This document shows, in pieces, positions 14,668 to 22,600 of a DNA stretch of 35,723 nt. The DNA comes from Candidatus Poribacteria bacterium. GTDB taxonomy: Bacteria > Poribacteria > WGA-4E > WGA-3G. The position numbers and the translations under genes were made by a program. Position 1 is the first letter of the stretch. The number at the start of each line of letters is the position of its first letter. Under the pieces are notes generated by a model. The model saw only the letters and a list, made by a program, of their open reading frames with translations. It did no database searches and had not been told where the DNA came from. The stretch spans positions 1 to 35,723 of the forward strand of contig JAJDXV010000157.1 in assembly GCA_022823085.1 (NCBI GenBank). The letters are read 5' to 3'.

Positions 14668-16434
14668 ATGACGCTAATATCTATGTTTGAAGACGCGGTT
14701 CAACAATACGGGAATAAACCTGCTTTGGCACACAAACCGAGAGGTGGTACTTATGAAGATATTTCTTATGCCGAATTCGGTGCTTCGGTGGCTGCCTTTA
14801 GTAAAGGACTCAATGCGCTTGGCGTGCAAAAGGGTGATCGGATCGCAATTCTATCTGAGAATCGTCCGGAATGGGCAATCTCGGATTTTGGTATCCTCAA
14901 AGCAGGTGCGGTGAATGTTCCGATGTTCTCAACATTGACCGCGGCACAGGTCGGTTATATCCTGAAAGATTCGGGTGCAAAAATTATCTGTGTGTCCACA
15001 GAAAAACAGTTGGAGAAGGTAACTTCAATTCGAGATGAGGTGCCAACACTTGAACAGGTAATTATTTTCGATGCTATCGAAGGTGAAACACAAGCGGGTG
15101 TTATCCAATTCACGGCAGCCTGTGAAATGGCAGGAGAAGAAGTTGAGAGTGATTCGCAAGAAGATGCGGTTGCGACGATTATTTACACGTCAGGCACAAC
15201 CGGTAACCCGAAGGGTGTCATGCTGACGCATGCGAATTTTATTTCTAATCTACAAGCGTGCAAATCGCTTATTGATGTCAGTGAAACAGATGTCTTGCTG
15301 TCATTTCTACCACTTTCACACGTTTTTGAACGGCTCGGTGGGCATTACGTGCCGCTGTTCTCTGGTGCAAAGATTGCTTATGCGGAGAGTACATTTACGG
15401 TGGCGCAGAATATGAAAGATGTTGCCCCGACGGTGATGCTCAGTGTTCCGCGTCTTTACGAGACGATGCACGAGAGAATTCTCCGTGCAGTCGAAGAGGG
15501 TTCACCTCTCAGACAGAAGATTTTCCACTGGGGTGTTTCCGTCGGTTCAGCAGTGAGTTCGGCAATTCAACAGGGCAAAAAACCGTCTGCGATTTTGCAA
15601 TTGCAGCAAGGTATCGCCGATAAACTCGTTTTCGCGAGGTTGAAGGCAGCGACGGGTGGACGGCTGCGCTTTTTTGTTTCAGGTGGCGCAGCGTTACCAC
15701 AATCCATCGCCGAGTTTTTCCATGCAGCGGGGATTTTGATTTTAGAAGGTTATGGATTAACGGAGACCTCGCCTGTTATTAGCATGAACCATCCGGAGAA
15801 ATGGAAGTTCGGGACCGTCGGTGCTTCTGTCCCTGGTGTAGAGGTACAGATCGCTGAAGATGGAGAAATTCTCACTCGCGGTCCGCATGTTATGAAAGGT
15901 TATTTTAACAACGCATCCGCAACAGCAGAGGTTATTGATGCGGAGGGTTGGTTCCACACAGGCGACATCGGTATTATTGACGAAGATGGGTTTGTTAAGA
16001 TCACTGATCGGAAAAAGAATATCATTGTGCTTTCTAACGGTAAGAACGTTGCGCCGCAACCGATCGAGAGTGCGTTGGTGCAGAGTCCGTTCATCAGCCA
16101 GATTATGGTGATAGGTAGTGAACGGAAAAATCTTGCGGCGTTGATTGTCCCGAATTTTGATGCGCTGAAGGCGTGGGCAGCGGACAACAGCATTGACACG
16201 GATGATCTTTCGGCGATGCTTCAGACGCGCGAGGTGCAACAGCATATCCAAAGTGAGATTCGGAGTCGCTTAACGGATTTCGCAGACTTTGAACAGGTAC
16301 GCCGGTTTACACTACTTGAAAAGGAATTCTCGCAGGAAGATGATGAGATGACCCCTACGCTGAAGTTGAAGCGGAACGTTATTATTGAAAAGTATGGCGA
16401 TGTGATAGACGGGATGTATCCTGAGGATTCTTAA
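14668..16434 (+). CDS. fadD: Long-chain fatty acid-CoA ligase (AMP-forming)
   Basis: This 588-aa member of the ANL superfamily activates fatty acids to acyl-AMP and then acyl-CoA. Visible motifs are the P-loop YTSGTTGNPKG at 173-183, LPLSHVFER (typical of the long-chain acyl-CoA synthetase group), GYGLTETSPVISMN, and GWFHTGDIG...ITDRKKNIIVLSNGKN, which carries the hinge and the loop near the catalytic lysine. Length and motif order are normal. The start is chosen because AGGAG lies 9 nt before ATG 14668 and the promoter ends just upstream. It is the only clear plus-strand gene. Its stop overlaps the stop of the convergent next gene by 3 nt. Substrate chain length cannot be read from sequence. 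Confidence 0.93.
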   Translation: MTLISMFEDAVQQYGNKPALAHKPRGGTYEDISYAEFGASVAAFSKGLNALGVQKGDRIAILSENRPEWAISDFGILKAGAVNVPMFSTLTAAQVGYILKDSGAKIICVSTEKQLEKVTSIRDEVPTLEQVIIFDAIEGETQAGVIQFTAACEMAGEEVESDSQEDAVATIIYTSGTTGNPKGVMLTHANFISNLQACKSLIDVSETDVLLSFLPLSHVFERLGGHYVPLFSGAKIAYAESTFTVAQNMKDVAPTVMLSVPRLYETMHERILRAVEEGSPLRQKIFHWGVSVGSAVSSAIQQGKKPSAILQLQQGIADKLVFARLKAATGGRLRFFVSGGAALPQSIAEFFHAAGILILEGYGLTETSPVISMNHPEKWKFGTVGASVPGVEVQIAEDGEILTRGPHVMKGYFNNASATAEVIDAEGWFHTGDIGIIDEDGFVKITDRKKNIIVLSNGKNVAPQPIESALVQSPFISQIMVIGSERKNLAALIVPNFDALKAWAADNSIDTDDLSAMLQTREVQQHIQSEIRSRLTDFADFEQVRRFTLLEKEFSQEDDEMTPTLKLKRNVIIEKYGDVIDGMYPEDS

Positions 16435-17324
16435 CGCCCCGATGGTTCGGAGTCATTTTCAGGTTTGTGTTCATCAATAAGAGGACAAATTCCTTCAAAT
16501 TCAAGAATGGTAGCGTCTCTGATTGGAAAATACTGGTGCCGTTGTCCTTTGAAGCGAACCTTTAACGCAGGGCCTTTTTGCATCTTTTGATAGCGCGGAT
16601 GCCGATGGTTTTCGCTATTAGAGTGCCCGGAGAATTCCGCTGATTCTTGCAGTTCCAACTTTAATTGGAGAATTTCTGCAACTGTGTGTGTCAATTTCAG
16701 GAAAAGCACGGAAACCAGACGGGCAAATTTCATGAACTGTTCTGGTGTTTCTTGAAAAGCCAGGTAAAGTTGGGGAATGGGGGATTCGTGAACCACGAGT
16801 CCATTTTTATATTCTTGTGAGACTCCGTTCCGCACTCGATACTCAAACAACCAGGGACTGGCAACGCCGAGTTTTTGATTCAGCAGGATCCGCTTGGCTC
16901 GTAGTTCGGCGAGCTGGTCTCCTGTTAATTCACCGAATCTAGTCTCGTGATGTTTGCCTTGTTCCGTACTCTTCGCCAGCAGAATTTTCCATCCAGACGA
17001 AGTTTCAGCAACCGACAGTGGAACAACCCATGCAGCCTGGTCACGGTACGCAAGAGCGATATCGGCACCTTTCCACTCTTTTAATGCGTTTAAAAAGTCA
17101 ACTTCTTCGAGAGATTCTGGTAGAAATGTGAGAGAGATTTCAGAAGAAGTTGCGTAAACCTCTTGTACTCGAACGAAATACTGTATCCGCTTTGTCGTCC
17201 GTAAGAGTGCGAACTCACAAGCCTCATTCTGAATATCAGCAGCCGTAGAGTTATCGCCCCTTAATTGAGGTATCGTTTTTTGGTGCCTTTCCACGAAAGG
17301 GAGTTCGTAAATATGTTGTGGCAT
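16431..17324 (-). CDS. Hypothetical protein (unrecognised)
   Basis: This is a 297-aa soluble protein with no signal peptide or membrane segment. I do not recognise the family. The first half has alternating strands (IQYFVRVQEVYATSSEISLTF). The middle has a helix-rich stretch (LTGDQLAELRAKRILLN), then hydrophobic helices (FMKFARLVSVLFLKLTHTV). The end is basic then acidic (HRHPRYQKMQKGPALKVRFKG). The final ~30 residues look disordered. TAGGAGCG precedes the ATG. It lies 60 nt downstream of the TIGR02391-like gene on the same strand and may be cotranscribed with it, so the pair could form a two-gene accessory module. It overlaps the fadD stop tail to tail. Confidence 0.7.
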   Translation of the reverse strand: MPQHIYELPFVERHQKTIPQLRGDNSTAADIQNEACEFALLRTTKRIQYFVRVQEVYATSSEISLTFLPESLEEVDFLNALKEWKGADIALAYRDQAAWVVPLSVAETSSGWKILLAKSTEQGKHHETRFGELTGDQLAELRAKRILLNQKLGVASPWLFEYRVRNGVSQEYKNGLVVHESPIPQLYLAFQETPEQFMKFARLVSVLFLKLTHTVAEILQLKLELQESAEFSGHSNSENHRHPRYQKMQKGPALKVRFKGQRHQYFPIRDATILEFEGICPLIDEHKPENDSEPSGR

Positions 17325-17384
17325 TTTTAAACGCTCCTAATTGCCGCTTGATAATAGCGAAAAAATAATTTGAGACTTATTCCA

Positions 17385-18119
17385 TTAGAGTTCAGTTGGC
17401 ACGAGTACCCGAGAATCAACAATTCTCAATAGATGACTGGCAAAAATTATCAATTCTGCTGCCTCTTCCGCAGTGATTGGAATGTTTCGATGACTATGCG
17501 GGTTTTTGTAAAGTCCAATTGATCCTGCAAACAAGTGAGCTGTAGCTTCTCTTTCGGACTTCGGTTGATTGGCATCTGTTAGTGTTCCGTTTTCAGAATC
17601 AAATGCCTGTCGCATTAAGCGGACTCCATAATTTACTGGGGAATAACCACCGGTTTCACGAACGGCTACCTCCACCTCCTTAAAGGCTAGAAGTACAGCA
17701 GACTCATAGTTACCTCGTGAAAAAGAAAGCCAGACTTCTGTAGCTATTGCCGGATGAAGGAGTTGTTTAGGCAATAGATTTGCTCGACGATAGGCTTCCA
17801 AATCAGTAGCATTTCTCACGCGCAGGCCTTGCCTTGTAATAGAAACCATCTCCGGATAAAATCCTGGGGTAGGTATAATGAATCCTTGGTTTTGGAGCCA
17901 CATCCATGCTTCCCTGAGTGCTTTAGTAATCTCCTTTTGATGCTCGCTCGGGTATTCTGCCACTGTATGTGATGCGCTAAAATTCTGGAAACTGAGTTGA
18001 CTATCTGATTCCGGAAGGGAATGGAGGTACTCCAAAACAACTCCTGCTAATTCTTCAGGTTCAAGACTGAGCAAGAGCTCATGATCTGGAATTAATTCAT
18101 AAATAGACGACATACTCAT
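17385..18119 (-). CDS. TIGR02391 (Ymh) family protein, possible HEPN-like
   Basis: This 244-aa protein has a C-terminal domain (about 115-240) resembling the uncharacterised TIGR02391/Ymh family: LHPAIATEVWLSFSRGNYESAVLLAFKEVEVAVRE, then LMRQAF, LFAGSIGLYKNPHSHRN and ELIIFASHLLRIVD. The KNPHSHR segment resembles motifs in HEPN-like families, where R/H residues can form an RNase site, but that link is my inference. The N-terminal ~110 residues may be a winged-helix-like domain (KALREAWMWLQNQGFI). The family often occurs in phage or accessory DNA. The gene sits just downstream of an IS200/IS605 left-end remnant with a good promoter. ATG at 18119 has a weak Shine-Dalgarno sequence (TTTGGA); a second ATG lies two codons in. 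Confidence 0.75.
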   Translation of the reverse strand: MSMSSIYELIPDHELLLSLEPEELAGVVLEYLHSLPESDSQLSFQNFSASHTVAEYPSEHQKEITKALREAWMWLQNQGFIIPTPGFYPEMVSITRQGLRVRNATDLEAYRRANLLPKQLLHPAIATEVWLSFSRGNYESAVLLAFKEVEVAVRETGGYSPVNYGVRLMRQAFDSENGTLTDANQPKSEREATAHLFAGSIGLYKNPHSHRNIPITAEEAAELIIFASHLLRIVDSRVLVPTEL

Positions 18120-18165
18120 TCCAAAATAACAATAAAGGTTGAAAAGATTACCCTATGCAAGGATT

Positions 18166-18208
18166 GGTAGAGAACAAGGGCGGGAAGCCCAAGTTGCACT
18201 TCTCTACC
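18166..18208 (-). promoter_or_regulatory. 5'-UTR hairpin upstream of the TIGR02391-like gene
   Basis: GGTAGAGAA (18166-18174) and TTCTCTACC (18200-18208) form a perfect 9-bp stem enclosing a nested GGGC/GCCC stem. It lies between the promoter at 18222-18250 and the ATG at 18119, so it should be in the mRNA leader. It may be a leftover transposase leader, because IS200 leaders are known to form hairpins, or a stability element. Confidence 0.5.
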
Positions 18209-18221
18209 AGCAGATACATAT

Positions 18222-18250
18222 AGTATACCAGAAAACAACTTTTATCTCAA
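18222..18250 (-). promoter_or_regulatory. sigma70 promoter within an IS200/IS605 left-end remnant
   Basis: On minus: TTGAGA (18250-18245), 17 nt, TATACT (18227-18222). It reads toward the TIGR02391-like gene about 100 nt away. It sits about 20 nt inside an IS-like end hairpin, just as a promoter does in the element at 35 kb. Confidence 0.7.
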
Positions 18251-18259
18251 CAAAAAACG

Positions 18260-18316
18260 CATTTTCTACATCTCCGGTTTCCTAAAGGCATGGAGTTTTG
18301 AAAATGAAGAGGATTG
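18260..18316 (-). mobile_element. Solo left-end remnant of an IS200/IS605-like element
   Basis: The imperfect hairpin CTCC...CCTAAAGG...GGAG (18272-18295) with its flank TTTTGAAAATGAAGAGGAT matches 35495-35546 almost base for base (16 + 34 identical bases around a small difference). No right end or transposase lies nearby. It is likely a decayed element or one end of a deleted one. Confidence 0.6.
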
Positions 18317-18396
18317 ATAAAAAGTATACCTGTGTCAAATTTTTGAGGCGTTGCGTGTATCGGGGTTACAACCCTACTAATGATGGGCAAGTTCTT

Positions 18397-19419
18397 TTAC
18401 TGTGTCCGTGGTGCCATCACGGTTAATCCATCTTTGATGATCTCAATTGTGGCGGGTGTTTCGCACATCGGTTCGCCATCAGCATAGAGGAGCATCGGTG
18501 TATCGGTTTCGATTTTTAAAGTCTGGGTCTGGTGGATGGAGACGGCGGGATGCTTGACATGTCCGCCCCAAAAGAGTGTGACTAAGAGCCGGAGTACTGT
18601 CACGGAAGAGACTGGACGGATGATACAGACATCGAAAAGTCCGTCATTGATGCGTGCGTCTGGAACGATTTTGAATCCGCCACCGTAGCGACTTGTGATA
18701 CCGGTTGCTGCGAGCAGAAGGGGTCCCTCATAGGTGCCAAAATCGCCTTCAAGATGGACAGAGGGTGGGTCATAGTAGAACAACGTTTCTACGGCTGCGT
18801 AGGCGTAAGAGGCGGTTCCGGCAAACAGGGGTGTGCCTTTGGCAGCACGTCGGCTGACTTCAGTATCGTAACCACAGGTTGCGATGGTGGTAAAATAGTT
18901 GTTAGTTGTTGGTTGTTGGTTATCAGTACTTGGCTGGAAGGCTGGAAGGCTGGAAGGCTGGGGAGCCGCTTCTCCATCCTTCCCCTCTTCCGTTCCAGTC
19001 TCTTCCTGATTGCTGGCGGCTGACGGTTGATTGCTATTATAGCAACATCCTAAATCTACACGGATAGGCGTGCCGGATAGGAGTGTTGCGATTGCGGCTT
19101 CGGGTTTTAGGGGTACGCCGACTGCGGCGGCGAAATCGTTGCCGCGTCCGCACGGTAGGACACCAAGTGTCACATCTGGTGCTGTGGCGATGCCGTTGAC
19201 GACTTCGTGGAGTGTGCCATCACCGCCGCATGCGATTATGAACCGCGTTCCGTCAGAGACGGCTTCTTCTGCGAAACGCTTCGCATCGCCGGATGCGGCG
19301 GTTAACAGGAGTTGTCCCTGTTTTCCGGATTCGGTAAGGGCGGCGTGTGCCTGTTCTGCAACATTTTTTGCATGTCCCTTGCCGGAGATTGGGTTTGCAA
19401 TAATAATATAATCGTTCAT
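18397..19419 (-). CDS. Diacylglycerol/lipid kinase (YegS/BmrU-like) with internal insertion
   Basis: This 340-aa member of the DAGK catalytic family phosphorylates a lipid such as diacylglycerol. It shows NPISGKG at 9-15, GGDGTLHEVVNG at 65-76, LPCGRGNDFA near 88-97, then CGYDTEVSRRAA and SRYGGGFKIVPDARINDGLFDV. After VDLGCCYN (121-128) there are about 45 residues of Gln/Ser/Pro/Glu-rich sequence (to residue 174) before the fold resumes at YFTTIATCGYD. The corresponding DNA (about 18898-19034) has the TTAGTTGTTGGTTATCAGTAC vocabulary of local intergenic repeats plus a tandem GGCTGGAA, so a repeat seems to have inserted in frame. The insert falls in a surface loop, so the enzyme may still work. 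No clear Shine-Dalgarno sequence precedes the ATG. Confidence 0.88.
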   Translation of the reverse strand: MNDYIIIANPISGKGHAKNVAEQAHAALTESGKQGQLLLTAASGDAKRFAEEAVSDGTRFIIACGGDGTLHEVVNGIATAPDVTLGVLPCGRGNDFAAAVGVPLKPEAAIATLLSGTPIRVDLGCCYNSNQPSAASNQEETGTEEGKDGEAAPQPSSLPAFQPSTDNQQPTTNNYFTTIATCGYDTEVSRRAAKGTPLFAGTASYAYAAVETLFYYDPPSVHLEGDFGTYEGPLLLAATGITSRYGGGFKIVPDARINDGLFDVCIIRPVSSVTVLRLLVTLFWGGHVKHPAVSIHQTQTLKIETDTPMLLYADGEPMCETPATIEIIKDGLTVMAPRTQ

Positions 19420-19428
19420 GGGTTAGCG

Positions 19429-19615
19429 GTTCTGTTAGATGAAAGTTTTCTGAACACATAGCGTTCTGGGAACACAATCTAACAGATTGTGGTACAAAAG
19501 CGCATCAGGCGTTCTGGGAACACAATCTAACAGATTGTGGTACAAAAGCGCATCAGGCGTTCTGGGAACACAATCTAACAGATTGTGGTACAAAAGCGCA
19601 TCAGGCGTAAGCCCT
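19429..19615. repeat. Dispersed repeat with a 48-bp unit in three tandem copies
   Basis: A 48-bp unit starting GTTCTGGGAACACAATC is present three times (19463, 19511, 19559), nearly identical. Each holds the small palindrome ACAATCTAACAGATTGT. The flanks GTTCTGTTAGATGAAAG...ACATAGC on the left and GCGTAAGCCCT on the right match a single-unit copy at 31325-31416. So this is a dispersed repeat whose core has expanded in tandem. It fills the gap between the subtilase stop and the lipid kinase start. Confidence 0.9.
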
Positions 19616-19618
19616 AAA

Positions 19619-22600
19619 CTACTTAATCACTGCGATTTTGCCCACTTTTTTTTCTTCACCAAATTCAAGCACGTAGATATAGATACCGGTGGATACATCT
19701 GCGGTGTTATCGCTTGTGAGCCACCACTGTTTACGATTTCGGTCCTGTTCGGTTATATTTAAGGTTTCAAGTAGTTCACCGTTTGGTGTAAAGAGTCGGA
19801 TGTGTGTGCCGACAGGGAGTCTGTCAAAGGTGATAGCTCCTTTATCTGCGACATTGGGACGTACTGGATTTGGATAGACGCGGGCTTGCATCAAATCTGA
19901 CACCATCGGTTCTGTAATCCCCTCTGGTATCTCAAGCGGTTGTGTTGCGGCGCGTATCAGGTTTTCATCAATATCCGACACATTGGAGACGCTAATCTCA
20001 TACGGGGCTGTTGTAGCCGTAAGGGGTTGTCCGAAACGTTCAATGACACGCTCGGCATCAAAAGCGAGCAGTGCGCGTCTTCCCATGCGGTCTCGTATGG
20101 CAGACACCGGATTTATGCCGTCAATCCGTTGCACTTCGCGCAGGATGTATCGACTCTCGTCGGCGATGCCGAGGTTCATTCGTCGGTCATAAGTAACAAT
20201 CACCCAAACATTCCTTGAGACTGGATTTCGTTGTGTGTCCGTTTGAAATCCGAGTTGCGTTGTGTTATCTTCTTGTCCGGGTTGATGATAGGTTGCGTGA
20301 ATGAGTTGCGGCGGTTCCCGGGGCGTTGCGGCAACGGGTTCAGTGCGCTGTGTTTCGTTTCCGTTAGTTCCCTTCACCGTGACGGTGTACCAGTAGGTAT
20401 TATCCTTTGTTACGCGCCTATCCAAGAATCTCGTGACAGTAAGGTTTTCCGCGACTTTCTCAAATGTCGCATCCGCAGGTGCCTCCTCCTTGACCCCTTG
20501 CGCCCGATAAACAGTAAATAGATACGTTAATCCCGATTGTCCTGCAGTTGTTTCGTCGTTCTGCTGAGCGTCCCAGGTGACCTGTACGGCTTTCTCCGTT
20601 AATGGTCTGGCTTCCACATTCCAGGGCGTGAGGAGGTCAACGCCGTCGGGATCCGTTGCGAGAATCGACGCTAAACGGAAAACACCGTCTTCAAGGTTTA
20701 CGTAAAATTCCTCAAACCCATTTTGGTTGCGTTGAGTCGTGAAGAGCGCGGGTGTTGGATGTATCCTTCGGTGCCACAGCGGTCTCAATGCTGTTCCGTC
20801 CCACGCTGTGACATAGAGGTTAGGATATGCAGCAATAATCAGATTGTTGATGCCATCGCGATCTACATCTGCGATAGCGATACTGTTAGCATTGCGTCGG
20901 TGCGGTGCGATTGCGAGCGTGGCATCGCGTGTCTGCTCTGACACCAAGGCGTAGCCGTGGGGTGTATGCGTAAAGACAAGGAATTTCCAGAGCAGGGGCC
21001 CGGAAGGGTTATCCGGTAGTGAAAGTAAGCCGCCAACGACAAACTCTGGGGTGCCGTCGCCGGTGAGATCGCCTGAAGCGAGTTGGGTAATATTCCTGAG
21101 CGGGAGTTGTGTTTGCCACTCCAACTCGAAGGTATCACCGAACGGCGTAGGCTGATAAATAAAGATTTCGCCTTCACTATCGCCTGCCACCAATTCTGTG
21201 TTGCCATCGTTATCGAAATCAGCAATAGCGAAACGTTGTGCGAATACGTTAGAACCGGCGGTCTCATTGACTAAAACGGCTTTTTCAATATGCGTATTCG
21301 TGGCGTTGTCGTATCCAAAAACAAGGAGTCGATCGTTGTTGTTATCTGCGCCGATAATTTCTTTTTGTCCGTCCCGATTCAGGTCAGCGATGGTGCCTCC
21401 AGAGAGGAAAGGTGTCTCCCAGATGATTCGGTCTGGGTAGCCTCGCGGCGTGCTACTTTCAATGAGAAAGGTTCGTGAATCGTCAGTTGCGAGTATTTCG
21501 AGTAGAGCGTCGCCGTCCGTGTCGTCTACTGACCACGTAATAAACTCTTCGAGGTTAGAGAGCTTCTCAACACTTTCAACGGTATGTGCGAGTTCATATC
21601 TACCACTGGGTAGGCGTTCATAGATGGCAAAGATTGCTGCCTGTAGTTCGGTGTCAAGGGTATCCTCGGGGAGCGGACTTCCGACGATTTCAGTTTGACC
21701 ATCGCTATCAAAGTCGGTTGTTACACTTGCGATGTGGAGTGGCGGGATATTAAGAGATTTCTCAGTGAATCCGCTCGGTGAAATGTAGCCGGCGTTAACA
21801 TCAACGGTATAATAGGTGCCGCCGTTGTTTTCCCTTGTCTTAAGGTGCGTCATATTCTCGGATTCAACGAAAAATTGGTAAGTTCCGATATCGAAACCCA
21901 AAGAGAGTGAATGTTCTGTGCCGAGGTCTGTCGTGGTAATAGGTGCGAAGGGGGCAAGGCTACCTTTGCGGCGATAATAGAGCGTATTTTGCGTGACATC
22001 GTCTGTCGCCCATGTAAAAATTGTCAGACTTCGTTCACCATAAAGCGTTTCCGTTGCGGTGAGAGAAATAATTTGAGGTGGGGTGCGGTCTACACTCAGA
22101 ACGACTTGGTCGTGCGTCTGTTGTCCATCGGTGGCTGTTACCGTTAATCGGACGGTATAAATATCCTCTGGTACGGTTGCGGTATCCCAAACCGCCAAGG
22201 TTTCGCCGATTTTTTGTGCGGTGGCGGGTTGCGTGAAGGGTGTCCATTCGGTGGGTACTGTCGATTGCCCGTAGCTGAGGTGCCAAGATTGAAATTTATA
22301 GCCGCCTGCGGTGCCGACGATTGTAATGGTATCCGAACCGCCGCTGTTGGTTTCAGGTTCGAGGATACGTGCTTGTAGGACTCCGCTTGCGAGTAGGGCG
22401 CGTTCGGCATTGATAGTGCCTGCCCCGACGAACCTTTCGTCCAATTCCTCACTGTCCTCTCGATAGACTGGATCGGTGGTGTTAATCAGGATGTGCCGTA
22501 TTTCTTGATGTGTTAGTGTTGGTCGCTTTGCGAGTAGGAGTGCTGCGACACCGGCGACGTGAGGCGATGCCATAGAGGTCCCGGTGAGTCGGCGATACTG

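Noticed and set aside
18330..18350. TTGACA..TATACT on minus near 18325-18340
   Set aside because: The two boxes are only 4 nt apart, far from the 17-nt spacing of a working promoter.
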